Shown: piece after piece, positions 18,401 through 25,896 of the stretch
Layout of the letters: the number at the start of each line of letters is the position of its first letter
Numbering within the stretch: the first letter of the stretch is position 1
From: CAZZNQ01 sp964655775
Lineage (GTDB): Bacteria > Planctomycetota > Brocadiia > SM23-32
Direction of reading: 5' to 3'
DNA length: 36,577 nt
NCBI GenBank assembly: GCA_964655775.1
Contig: CAZZNQ010000036.1
Span: 1 to 36,577 of the forward strand
Program-made: the position numbers and the translations under genes
Notes under the pieces: generated by a model
What the model saw: the letters and a program-made list of their open reading frames with translations, nothing else
Told to the model about the DNA's origin: nothing
Databases searched by the model: none

Positions 18401-20247
18401 TGCGCACGGGCCTTACGGCCGTTACACTCATTCTGCTCACTTTCACAATCCTGTCCTTCACCAGCATCGAGTCGGTCCCGAACCGCATGCTCGAATACGC
18501 ATCGCCGCGCGAGGCGCCCTACGAGGGCGTGTTGCTGCGTGGGCTGGGCTGGGGTCCGCTGTCGGAGTTCGTCACGTATGACATGATGAACTTCTTCGAG
18601 GTGCAGGGCATGCGCGTCGCGCCCCGAAGCTGGTTCGTGAACCGCAAGAAGACCGAGGACCTGCAACTGGAGATCGACCGGGCGGATCGCGGCATAGGCG
18701 ACGCCGTCGCGAACGCCATCCTGGGACTGACGCCGGAGGAGACCTATTTCTCCGGCATCAACGATCCGCGGTACCTGAACGGGGAATGGTTCTCGCGGGC
18801 CATGCCCGACTGGCCGTTCGTGTGCATACTGCCCAGCCGCATGAAGGAGAGCCTGCGCATCGAAGATTCGGAGGTCGGGGACGCGCGAATCCGGGTGATG
18901 GGACGCACGCTGCGCGTGGTGGGCACGTTCAACAGCGACGAGATGTTCAAGTATGAGGATCTGGACGGCGAGGAGATCACACCGGCCGACTTCGTTGCGC
19001 AGCAGTACAAGCAGGCGGCCGGCGGCGCCGCCGCCGAGCAGCAGGCCGGGGGAGGCGCGCTGAGCGCCACCGGTGAGATCGACGTGGAGACGTTTGTCCA
19101 CCGTAAGTCCGCCAAGCAGGAAGAGGAAGAGCAGTACATCCACATGGAGCCGGACCGGGTGCTGGTGGTGCCCAACGAGTTCAACCTGGAACTGGGCGGC
19201 ACCGTGCGCGCCATTGCGGCCGGCCCCGGTGTCAGCAGCGAGGCGGAGAGCGTGCTGCGGCCGTTCCGGCAGGTGCTGCGCGAGCTTCTCGGCCGGGTGA
19301 ACCTGGCCCTCTACGCGGCGTACAGCGATACGGTCGGCGGGGAGGTGACCGTCCACCGCGTGGCCACGCGCAGCCGGCTGAGCCTGGGCGGCATCAAAGG
19401 TCTGGTGGTGCCGATCATGATCGCCGCCCTGATCGTGTTCAACACGATGCTGGGCGCCGTCTACGAACGGATGGGCGAGATCAAGACATATGCTTCCGTC
19501 GGCCTGGCGCCGATGCACATCGGCGCGCTCTTCCTGGCGGAGAGCAGCGTGTACGCCGTTATGGGCGCCATGCTCGGGTACCTGTGCGGCCAGATCGTCA
19601 GTCAGGTGCTGCAGTTGATGCCCGACCTGCTGGCGGGCATGTCGCTGAACTACTCCAGCATCAGCGCGGTCTGGTCGGCCGTGCTGGTGGTCGTCGTGGT
19701 GCTCGCCTCCACGGCCTATCCGGCGCGCATGGCCGGCAAGCTGAGCGTGCCGGACGAGACGCGCAAGATGGCGATTCCCAAGCCGACCAGCGACGTGTGG
19801 GAGATATGGTTCCCGTTCACCGTCAGCAGCAAGGAAGCGCTGGCGGTCATGTCTTACATGAGGGAATACTTCGAGAGCAACGACGAGGACGCCGTCGGCA
19901 ACTTCACGTCGGACAACCTGGAGTTCTACGCCGAGGAGGTGGAGGGCGCCAGGAACATCTGCCTGGAGGCCGATGTCTGGGTCGCCCCGCTGGACATGGG
20001 CGTGAGCCAGAGGGTGAAAATCGCATCCATCCCCGATCCGGACCAGGGCGAGATCACCTACCTGTTCTTCACCATCACGCGCAAGAGCGGCGAGTTCCAG
20101 ACCTGGCACCGGATGAACCTGGGATTCCTGAAGGACCTGCGCAAGCAGTTGCTTATCTGGCGTCTGGTGACGCCCGAAGCGAAGCGGCGCCTTGCCGAGG
20201 AAGGCGCTGATCTGATAGAGGAGCGCGATACCGCCGCAATCAGCTGA
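15478..20247 (+). CDS. degenerate M28 peptidase domain fused to FtsX/MacB-type permease
   Basis: 1,589-residue membrane protein. A signal peptide (VLLVVACLAASRLAAAQQ) is followed by a PA-like insert (about 152-201) and an M28 aminopeptidase-like domain (about 40-525). The zinc-ligand positions are altered: AYYDS (Y302 for His), GAESACG (S318 for Asp), PGHYEALAG (H349-Y350 for Glu-Glu) and VNTPLDT (N494 for His), while D304 and D389 remain, so catalysis is unlikely. Three TM helices lie at about 851-928. A FtsX-type TM follows RKRKVRTGLTAV (near 972-997), then a large outer domain, then NTMLGAVYERMGEIK (N1322) with three TMs, and a C-terminal cytosolic domain (about 1428-1589). It heads an operon behind a consensus promoter. 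FtsX/MacB permeases normally need an ATPase; none is nearby. The ATG at 15493 is an alternative start. Confidence 0.85.
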   Translation: MVKKKMSDRRRLGMVLLVVACLAASRLAAAQQAEVAGSFERDLMAVDPSEHVEVLSSYKSRYTGYPGCFEAASYITDRFREIGLANVEESPFQVVVPVAPNDEHWGRKVPEAEAQERPDHGGTLYVGDSEIPLYCVLPNYVRTSMTSEDGVSGHLIWAGEGYLSDFNGKRVDGSIVLMDFNSMTRWMNAAKLGARAIIFVEPNDPFRIEAEQKYSELPIPVPRYYLRKADLPALAAAVSGGGMAPQDATEALSGLGAEGASTVEANLKALMRWEEVNVSRISGEIPGTDPQLGEQTIVVFAYYDSTSVVPALSPGAESACGIGAMLEIAELLAKHPPRRKVKFIAAPGHYEALAGVRDYAFETIYPRREGADEDAGQGTGESYLFVGLDLSSRQNTFGAFYKGNFYDQLSTTEVELQRSYSELSSMLSEWGEQVRLMGGPAASLTYQSGIVPQQGRDWRSLLPDLMAFDSEVMSICGYPALTLATTGDPRSSVNTPLDTFDRIEPTLGTNVRAQAIGCAYLLKNMADVPILPIDREKIWEKRLSASLFGYAIELSLLAYMPKVAVPNAVAAVSMLAADLTSKSKSMTGVQTYDFRLSNVQGFFEVFGLVNAKQFRVDGFLLSPLNGTVSKIAQSELAVATNRQRETDWSERETDLRLNFIRGVCTTIFDLTSPLNLRTLGQSTAVRGESNSELQYLISFVGQESLTDPFSKPVAVFFTERDQNVKFLLASGAVGYEGLLLNFGEETAEPGRKERTGPGYRVSDNENFIYRTAFQIVKDMHLLDSERLRRLAESGIVKNMVYDLFSQAGAHIEAAERDLGARQYDSFYHNVRMAWGLENRVYPNVRDTGTDVVKGVIFYFALLLPFVLFMERLLINYVEIRHKLAAIAVLFALSYVILRMVHPAFKLSQTPIIILIGFIMIMASVATIYYLLGKFSVVMEKMRQKVDMIHRADVARASAAMAAFVLGISNMRKRKVRTGLTAVTLILLTFTILSFTSIESVPNRMLEYASPREAPYEGVLLRGLGWGPLSEFVTYDMMNFFEVQGMRVAPRSWFVNRKKTEDLQLEIDRADRGIGDAVANAILGLTPEETYFSGINDPRYLNGEWFSRAMPDWPFVCILPSRMKESLRIEDSEVGDARIRVMGRTLRVVGTFNSDEMFKYEDLDGEEITPADFVAQQYKQAAGGAAAEQQAGGGALSATGEIDVETFVHRKSAKQEEEEQYIHMEPDRVLVVPNEFNLELGGTVRAIAAGPGVSSEAESVLRPFRQVLRELLGRVNLALYAAYSDTVGGEVTVHRVATRSRLSLGGIKGLVVPIMIAALIVFNTMLGAVYERMGEIKTYASVGLAPMHIGALFLAESSVYAVMGAMLGYLCGQIVSQVLQLMPDLLAGMSLNYSSISAVWSAVLVVVVVLASTAYPARMAGKLSVPDETRKMAIPKPTSDVWEIWFPFTVSSKEALAVMSYMREYFESNDEDAVGNFTSDNLEFYAEEVEGARNICLEADVWVAPLDMGVSQRVKIASIPDPDQGEITYLFFTITRKSGEFQTWHRMNLGFLKDLRKQLLIWRLVTPEAKRRLAEEGADLIEERDTAAIS

Positions 20248-20333
20248 CAGTGCCTGACGTCTCCCGGCCCTGGATGCGGCGGAGCCGGTCGTCGGCGAAA
20301 GCGGTACCCTGTACCACAGAGCGCGAGTGATCG

Positions 20334-22289
20334 ATGCGAGCAGAAGAAGATTACTTAAAGATACGTGAGGAGCAGGGAGAGCCCACCGAGTTCGCCGAGG
20401 GATTCGGGATCAAGGCGGTGCTCGCGGGGCTTTTCGTGGCGTTCATTGTGATGCCCGGCTCCATGTTCATGTGGCTCATGCTCGGCCAGCAGCTGGGCAC
20501 TCCGGCCGTGTGGGTCACGCTGATCATCTTCCTGGAGATCGCGAAGCGCTGCCGCAGCACGCTGACTCGCCAGGAGATGTTCGTCATCTGGAGCGTTACT
20601 TTCGGCATCCTCACGGCGGCGACCGGTCCGGGTATGAACTTCATCTGGATGCAGTATTTCGTCCGGAGCGACGCTGCAACCCAGTTCGAGATCGCCAACC
20701 AGATACCATTCTGGCGGTCGCCTCCGCCGGGCAGCACGGCATACCTTGAGAGGAATCTGCTGCACCGCGACTGGTGGCCGCAGCTTCTGCTGATGTCGCT
20801 GCTGATCCTTTGGTCCAGGCTCAGTTTCTACAGCCTGGGCTACATCATGTTCCGCCTGACCAGCGATGTGGAGAAGCTGCCCTTCCCGCTGGCGCCCATC
20901 GCCGCGCGCGGCGTGACCGCTCTGGCGGAGAGCGACGAGGAAACCTGGCGCTGGCGGTGCTTCTCCGTGGGCAGCACCGTCGGCATCGCCTTCGGCTTGA
21001 TATACGTGACCATTCCAACCCTGTCCGGTGTGTTCCTGAGGAAACCGCTCTACCTTCTGCCGGTGCCGTTCTTCGACCTGACCACCAAGCTGCAGAACGT
21101 GCCATGGTTCCGGGCCGTTCCCCTGGCCATCGGCACTAATCTGGGTGCGGTCTTCCGCGGCTTTGTGCTGCCGTTCTGGATGATTGTGGGCAGCTTCACG
21201 GCGGGCGTTCTCGGCCGACTCGTGCTTAACCCGGTGCTTTACAGACTGGGCGTGCTGCGGATGTGGGAGCCCGGCATGGACTACATCGAGACCGGCCTGG
21301 CGAACCAGTTCGACTTCTGGCTGAGCCTCTCGATCGGCACGGCCATCGCCATCGCCCTGCTGGGGTTCTACGCAGCGATAGGCAAGTTCCTGCAGGCCAG
21401 CAGACACAAGGCCGCCACCGGCGAAAGCATCGGTGTGCCGCCCAGAGGGCGCGGTGACATACCGCTCTCGATCGCCGTGCTGTTCTACATCGCCAAAACG
21501 TCCTGGATGGTGATGCTCTGCCACTACCTGGTGCCGAAGTTCCCGATCTGGATCCTGCTGATGTTCGGCTTCGGCTATACGCCGCTGATGAGCTACATCA
21601 GTGCCCGATTGAGCGGCCTGACCGGGCACCGAATCGGTATTCCCTACGCCCGTGAGGCGGCATTCGTGCTGAGCGGCCACGTGGGCGTGGATATCTGGTT
21701 CGCCCCCGTGCCGGTCTACGACGCGGGCGCCGGCGCCGCCCATTTTCGCGAGATCGAGCTGACCGGCACCAAGTTCACCAGCATATTCAAAGCCCAGCTT
21801 TTCCTGCTCCCGCTGGCGCTGGTCACTTCGCTGTTCTTTTGGTCGTTCCTTTACAAGATCAGCGACATCCCGGAGGACTACCCCTTTGCTATGCGGTTCT
21901 GGCCTCGGGACGCGACGGTGCGAGCCTTCTGGATGACGGCCACGACCACGGGCAACGCGTTCTTCTTGAAGGCCCTGAAGTGGAAGGTGATCTGCGCCGG
22001 CACGGCCTACGGCCTGGGCGCGTACGCCATACTGCGCGCTGTGGGGGCGCCCACGCTGTTCCTGTATGGAACCATACGGGGCCTGGTGGCAGACCCGGCC
22101 TGGATCTTCCCGCAGTTCCTGGCTGCTCTGTTGGGACGATTTTACATGGTTAAGACGTTCGGCCAGAAGAGGTGGTCCGAATACACGCCGGTTCTGGCGG
22201 CCGGTTTCGGTGCGGGGCTGGGCCTGGTGTCCATGGGCTCGGTGGCCGTCATGTTGATTGCCAAGGCGGTGACCATGGTGCCCTTCTGA
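20334..22289 (+). CDS. large polytopic membrane protein, OPT-like putative transporter
   Basis: 651-residue integral membrane protein with a short charged cytosolic N terminus and roughly 12-14 hydrophobic segments. Its lengths and loops resemble the oligopeptide transporter (OPT) superfamily, and it recalls the planctomycete DUF6785/DUF6784 proteins; this is from memory and sequence texture, not a search. Features seen are KLPFPLAPIAARGVTAL in an early loop, GTNLGAVFRGFVLPFW near the middle, and a C-terminal half with repeated Phe-rich helices. It starts 86 bp after the M28-FtsX gene and ends 18 bp before the next gene, without a promoter or terminator in between, so it likely belongs to the same transcript. 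The substrate, if any, is unknown; a structural role beside the FtsX protein is possible. Confidence 0.75.
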   Translation: MRAEEDYLKIREEQGEPTEFAEGFGIKAVLAGLFVAFIVMPGSMFMWLMLGQQLGTPAVWVTLIIFLEIAKRCRSTLTRQEMFVIWSVTFGILTAATGPGMNFIWMQYFVRSDAATQFEIANQIPFWRSPPPGSTAYLERNLLHRDWWPQLLLMSLLILWSRLSFYSLGYIMFRLTSDVEKLPFPLAPIAARGVTALAESDEETWRWRCFSVGSTVGIAFGLIYVTIPTLSGVFLRKPLYLLPVPFFDLTTKLQNVPWFRAVPLAIGTNLGAVFRGFVLPFWMIVGSFTAGVLGRLVLNPVLYRLGVLRMWEPGMDYIETGLANQFDFWLSLSIGTAIAIALLGFYAAIGKFLQASRHKAATGESIGVPPRGRGDIPLSIAVLFYIAKTSWMVMLCHYLVPKFPIWILLMFGFGYTPLMSYISARLSGLTGHRIGIPYAREAAFVLSGHVGVDIWFAPVPVYDAGAGAAHFREIELTGTKFTSIFKAQLFLLPLALVTSLFFWSFLYKISDIPEDYPFAMRFWPRDATVRAFWMTATTTGNAFFLKALKWKVICAGTAYGLGAYAILRAVGAPTLFLYGTIRGLVADPAWIFPQFLAALLGRFYMVKTFGQKRWSEYTPVLAAGFGAGLGLVSMGSVAVMLIAKAVTMVPF

Positions 22290-22307
22290 TGCTTGGGGTG
22301 CAAAGTG

Positions 22308-23684
22308 ATGAGTGAAGCTAGCGACATTGTACATGAGCAAGAGACCAGGCTGGCCAGGGAACCGGCCATGGGCCCGCTGTTGCCCCGGTGGTTCAAGATG
22401 CTTTTCTACGGCACCTTCGCGCCCTTCTGCGTCTTCGCCGTGATCTGGATCAGCCACTCCCTCTACGTCCAGCACCAACTCACCTCGGCGGCGAACGTGG
22501 TTCTGGGCGGGTTGTCCGAGAACGTTTCCCTGGACTCCCCGGAGGGCCAGCAGGCCGTGGCCGCCCTGGAGAACAGGCCTCTGGACGGCTGGCTGTACCT
22601 GATTCAGGAGTTACTTCGCGATGAGATCGAAGACCCGCGCATGGCCCGCATCCTCGCACTTCGCAAGGCGATCCGGTGGGGTGAGATGTCCGTGCGCCTC
22701 GACGTGATCCAGCAGATTGTAGCGAATATGACGGACGACGGGGGAATCGCGGGCGACTTCGAACTCACTGACCAGATGCGTACTGTACTTCGCAGGATGA
22801 TCGAGCAACGGCGCGCCGACCCCGAGATGAGCTACGTGGAAACCCGTATCACCGACGTTCTGGAGTGGCTTGCCGACGGCTATCCCGGCCAGCCCCAGGG
22901 GCCCGAGAAGCGGCGAATGATCGCGCTGGAACGCCAGTACGAGAAGTCCCGCTTCGTCGGTGCCGAAGCGGAGGCCCTGGAGTTTCTGATCCAGGAATGG
23001 GCTGCGTCTTCCGACGCCACGGCCCGGTCTTGCGCGGAGAAGTTCCAGGTGATGCTGGAAGGCGGGAAAACATCGTTGACCGAGAGTGAGAGCGAATACT
23101 GTCAGGAACGGATTGAGCGCTGGGAGGACCTCTATGACGCCGGAATTACGCGCGTTGCCGAGGTCGGATACTCGCTGCTCAAACGCGTGATCGGCAGCGG
23201 CGAACGGATCGACCACCCGCATATCTACCAATACATGAGCCTGCTTGGCCAGCCGCTGGACTCCGTGCGCAAGGCGATAGTCGAAGGCGTATGGCTGCTG
23301 CGGCACAACAAGTTCTGCCTCCGCTTCCTGGGGGGCTATGCCACACGGACGCAGATCAATCCGGTGATGGCCGTCGAGACCGAACGCCTCACCAAGGAAG
23401 AGCACGAGCGCATCATGCGGCGCATTAATGACCGGCGGGTTCTGGAATCGGTGAGGCTGCTGGGCCGCATCGGCGTCGACTACGTGCAGAACCGCGCCGA
23501 GTACGATCTGGCCGTCGACAATCAGGACGCCTACGTGCGGCAGTTCGTCGTGCATTCGCTGGAGAGCGTTGAGGAGCACCCCACCATCGGTCCCGATGCG
23601 GAGAGCTCCCTGCAGCAGATACGCCAGGCGGATATGGCGCGGCCTGGAGGGCCGATCTTCTTCGGTCAGGAGGGAGAGGAGTAG
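22308..23684 (+). CDS. single-span membrane protein of unknown function, third gene of the FtsX operon
   Basis: 458-residue protein with one N-terminal membrane segment (about residues 31-54) and a soluble, mostly helical remainder of about 400 residues, rich in Glu, Arg and Leu and possibly built from helical repeats. I do not recognise the family. The start at 22308 is chosen because the ATG follows GGGGTG at a usable distance; an ATG at 22289 yields only eight codons and a TTG at 22293 lacks support. It lies 18 bp after the OPT-like gene, so the two are almost certainly co-transcribed. Its 3' end overlaps the convergent MATE gene by 19 bp. As a tethered helical protein it could be a scaffold or adaptor for the two large membrane proteins upstream; that is inference from position only. 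Confidence 0.8.
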   Translation: MSEASDIVHEQETRLAREPAMGPLLPRWFKMLFYGTFAPFCVFAVIWISHSLYVQHQLTSAANVVLGGLSENVSLDSPEGQQAVAALENRPLDGWLYLIQELLRDEIEDPRMARILALRKAIRWGEMSVRLDVIQQIVANMTDDGGIAGDFELTDQMRTVLRRMIEQRRADPEMSYVETRITDVLEWLADGYPGQPQGPEKRRMIALERQYEKSRFVGAEAEALEFLIQEWAASSDATARSCAEKFQVMLEGGKTSLTESESEYCQERIERWEDLYDAGITRVAEVGYSLLKRVIGSGERIDHPHIYQYMSLLGQPLDSVRKAIVEGVWLLRHNKFCLRFLGGYATRTQINPVMAVETERLTKEEHERIMRRINDRRVLESVRLLGRIGVDYVQNRAEYDLAVDNQDAYVRQFVVHSLESVEEHPTIGPDAESSLQQIRQADMARPGGPIFFGQEGEE

Positions 23685-25117
23685 TCCTCGCCGGATTGCT
23701 CCGTCTCCTCCTCGGGCTCCAGTTCCTCCGACGACCCATGGCCGGTGTGGATCACGGCCGATTCCCACTCCCCTCGCGTGAACAGCCAGAGCGCGAGCGC
23801 CGAGGCCACGACGTTGGCACTCGCCATTGCCGTGTACACCCCCAGGCTGCCCATCTTCAGCACGAATCCGAGCAGCAACGCCAGTGGAATCCGTAGCCCC
23901 CACAGCCGCACAACGGACAGAAGCAGAACCGGTCGGGTGTGACCGGAGCCGTAGAATGCAGCGGTGAGCACCCACATCAGACCGAAGAAGTAGGACGAGA
24001 GCGGGACAAGCAGGAAGAAGCGCCCGGCCTCGGCTATGACCTCCGGCTCGTCGACGAACAGCCCGGCCACCGAACGCCCGAACAGGATCAGCAGTATCAC
24101 CGGGGGCAGCGTGATGCACGCCACCCACCGGACGCTTGTGCGCACGGCCCGGCGCGCCAGTTCGGGGCGCCCCGCCCCCAGGCCCTGGCCCACTATGGGT
24201 GCTGCCGCAAGCGCCATCGCCTCGGCCGGCACGCGGAAGAAGTGCAGGACGCGGAAGCCGATGAACACGGCGCTGATCACCACCACCCCCAGCTTGTTCA
24301 CCAGCACCTGGTAGACGGCGAATCCGATGGAGTTGCTGGAGTTACTCAGGGCCGCGGGAAAACCCACCCGTAAAGTCCGGCGGATGATGGCCCAGTCCGG
24401 TTTCATGTCCACCAGACGCACATGCAGGCCGGCCCGGCCTCGGCGCAGGAACCAGAGGCAGATCAGTGCCTCGCCCAGGCGGGCGTTCAGCGTGGCCAGT
24501 GCGGCGCCGTTAACCCCCAGAGCCGGAATCGGCCCCCAGCCCATGATCAGTATCGGGTCCAAGGCAACATTGGCGATGTTTGCCAGCAAGCCGATGATGA
24601 CCACGGTTATCGTGTCGCCCAGGGCCCGGAGCACGGCCCCGTAGCTGATGACGAACGCCATCAGCGGCATGCCCAGCATAACGATGCGCAGGTAACCGGC
24701 GGCGTCCCCCCGGACCTTGGCCGGAACCTGGAACAGCCACAGCAGTTGCGGGGCGAGGAGCGCTGCGGGCAGCGCGACAGCCGTTATCAGGCCGGCCAGG
24801 ATCAGGATGGTCTGCGCCGCAGCGCGATCCGCTTCGCGATGGCTGCCGGCCCCCGTATATTGCGAGACAAGCGCCGTCCCCGCGCTGGCGAACCCGAAGC
24901 CGAAGGCAATGGCCACGAACTGGATGGGCATGCTCACCGCGGGGGCCGTGAGGGCCTCCTTGCTCACTTTGCCCAGCCAGAACGCGTCCCACATCGAGTA
25001 CATCGCGTGCAGGATCGTGCCGGCCGCAATGGGCAGGGCCAGCCGCAGCAGGTTTGCCTGCAGGGACCCGCGGGTCAGGTCGCGCTTGCCTTTTGGTATG
25101 GGGAGTTCCTCGCTCAT
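23666..25117 (-). CDS. MATE-family multidrug/cation antiporter
   Basis: About 483 residues with twelve predicted membrane helices, the normal size of MATE transporters that export drugs or metabolites in exchange for Na+ or H+. Typical features are the opening LPIAAGTILHAMYSMWDAFWLG helix (shown only in part here), SAGTALVSQYTGAG, a YGAVLRALGDT loop and GQGLGAGRPE in the second half. A charged, Glu-rich C-terminal tail (EELEPEEETEQ) is unusual and may be a regulatory or disordered extension. I chose the ATG at 25117 because conserved sequence begins right after it; the frame is open to 25189. No clear ribosome site is visible. It faces the TRL lipoprotein gene across a 264-bp divergent region. 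Confidence 0.9.
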   Translation of the reverse strand: MSEELPIPKGKRDLTRGSLQANLLRLALPIAAGTILHAMYSMWDAFWLGKVSKEALTAPAVSMPIQFVAIAFGFGFASAGTALVSQYTGAGSHREADRAAAQTILILAGLITAVALPAALLAPQLLWLFQVPAKVRGDAAGYLRIVMLGMPLMAFVISYGAVLRALGDTITVVIIGLLANIANVALDPILIMGWGPIPALGVNGAALATLNARLGEALICLWFLRRGRAGLHVRLVDMKPDWAIIRRTLRVGFPAALSNSSNSIGFAVYQVLVNKLGVVVISAVFIGFRVLHFFRVPAEAMALAAAPIVGQGLGAGRPELARRAVRTSVRWVACITLPPVILLILFGRSVAGLFVDEPEVIAEAGRFFLLVPLSSYFFGLMWVLTAAFYGSGHTRPVLLLSVVRLWGLRIPLALLLGFVLKMGSLGVYTAMASANVVASALALWLFTRGEWESAVIHTGHGSSEELEPEEETEQSGEDYSSPS

Positions 25118-25209
25118 GATAGACCGCGTAGTATGGCGGGTACCATGGAAGGAATCCAGTGCATGCCGGAGAGCGTGATCGGCGGGCATCCGGCGGAAGG
25201 AATCAGAGG

Positions 25210-25238
25210 TTGACTTGCCCCCCTTCCCGGGTTATTCT
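25210..25238 (+). promoter_or_regulatory. sigma-70 promoter of the TRL-like lipoprotein gene
   Basis: TTGACT (25210-25215, 5/6) and TATTCT (25233-25238, 4/6) with 17-nt spacing. Transcription near 25245 would give a leader of about 137 nt before the ATG at 25382. Confidence 0.6.
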
Positions 25239-25244
25239 TAAGGC

Positions 25245-25381
25245 ATTGGTCATCGAAGACGGGCCGCACGGGGGACTTCGAGGCGGCTGTGCGCGTTGAT
25301 TCTCCCGTCTGCCGGTGCGTCCCGGGCGCGACCGCACGGGGTGGTCCGCCCGTGTCCAATCCTCACGAGGGAGGTCTTGAT
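25245..25381 (+). promoter_or_regulatory. long structured leader of the lipoprotein mRNA
   Basis: Two pairings are visible: AGACGGG (25257-25263) with CCCGTCT (25304-25310), and CACGGG (25335-25340) with CCCGTG (25349-25354) around an 8-nt loop. The second hairpin ends shortly before the ribosome-binding site (GGGAGG) near 25369-25374. It matches no riboswitch I recognise. Confidence 0.4.
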
Positions 25382-25699
25382 ATGGCGAGGCGGCTATTGG
25401 CTTTGGCGTTGGTGTTGTCGTTTGTCGCGCTGGCGGGGTGCGTTATGCCTTACCGTGCGACGATCGGGGCTCCTGTCATGAAGACGCAGAGCGCCATCAT
25501 GGTGGGTGACACGTCCGCCGGTTACAGCAAGGTGGGAACGGCCATGTGCGAGGGCATCGTACTGGTTGCCTATGGCGATGCCTCCATCAAGGCGGCGATG
25601 GAGAACGGCGGAATCAGCCGCATCCATCACGTGGACTCCGAGGAAGTGAGCGTGCTGGGCGTATACTGCAAGCAGATTATCAAGGTCTACGGCGAGTAG
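25382..25699 (+). CDS. TRL-like lipoprotein
   Basis: 105-residue lipoprotein. The signal peptide MARRLLALALVLSF ends in a lipobox VALAGC, with C20 as the acylated residue. The mature part, with GYSKVGTAMCEG, VAYGDASIKAAMENGGIS and IHHVDSEEVSVLGVY, matches the small TRL-like family (TraT/TRL lipoproteins of unknown role) from my knowledge of its GDASI..A..NGGI..I.HVD pattern. GGGAGG lies 7 nt upstream of the ATG. The gene has its own promoter, a long leader and a textbook terminator, so it is a stand-alone unit and may be well expressed. It likely sits in the outer or inner membrane facing the periplasm. Its function is unknown. Confidence 0.85.
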   Translation: MARRLLALALVLSFVALAGCVMPYRATIGAPVMKTQSAIMVGDTSAGYSKVGTAMCEGIVLVAYGDASIKAAMENGGISRIHHVDSEEVSVLGVYCKQIIKVYGE

Positions 25700-25720
25700 C
25701 GCCGCAGACAACGCGTCAAA

Positions 25721-25765
25721 CAGCGAGGCGGCCCTCCCGCGAAGAGGCGCCGCCTCGTTGCTTTT
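25721..25765 (+). terminator. intrinsic terminator after the lipoprotein gene
   Basis: CAGCGAGGCGGC (25721-25732) pairs with GCCGCCTCGTTG (25749-25760) with one G-U pair, and the stem extends inward through CCTC/GAGG. CTTTT follows at 25761-25765. This is the clearest terminator in the window. Confidence 0.85.
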
Positions 25766-25792
25766 GTGCGCCCTTGGGCGTCGGCGAGCGGC

Positions 25793-25822
25793 TTGACATC
25801 GGGGAGCCAGTTGGGCTATACA
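25793..25822 (+). promoter_or_regulatory. sigma-70 promoter of the zinc-ribbon membrane protein gene
   Basis: TTGACA (25793-25798, 6/6) and TATACA (25817-25822, 4/6) with an 18-nt spacer. It lies just after the upstream terminator and gives a leader of about 68 nt before the ATG at 25897. Confidence 0.65.
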
Positions 25823-25896
25823 AAGCACGGAATCTGCATCCCCCCGTTCCGGCTGCAGTGGCTCGCGCGGGGTCAATCGTGCCCGGGAGGTCGACA

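Noticed and set aside
17041..20109. A long antisense open frame opposite the M28-FtsX gene
   Set aside because: GC-rich coding DNA often leaves the opposite strand open; the translation is His/Arg/Val-rich, without domains or a ribosome site.
20303..20315. GGTAC-CCT-GTACC hairpin between the first two FtsX operon genes
   Set aside because: Only 5 bp with no U tract, too weak for a terminator.
20355..22478. A long antisense open frame opposite the OPT-like gene
   Set aside because: Same shadow effect; composition is low-complexity and the plus-strand protein has clear membrane helices.
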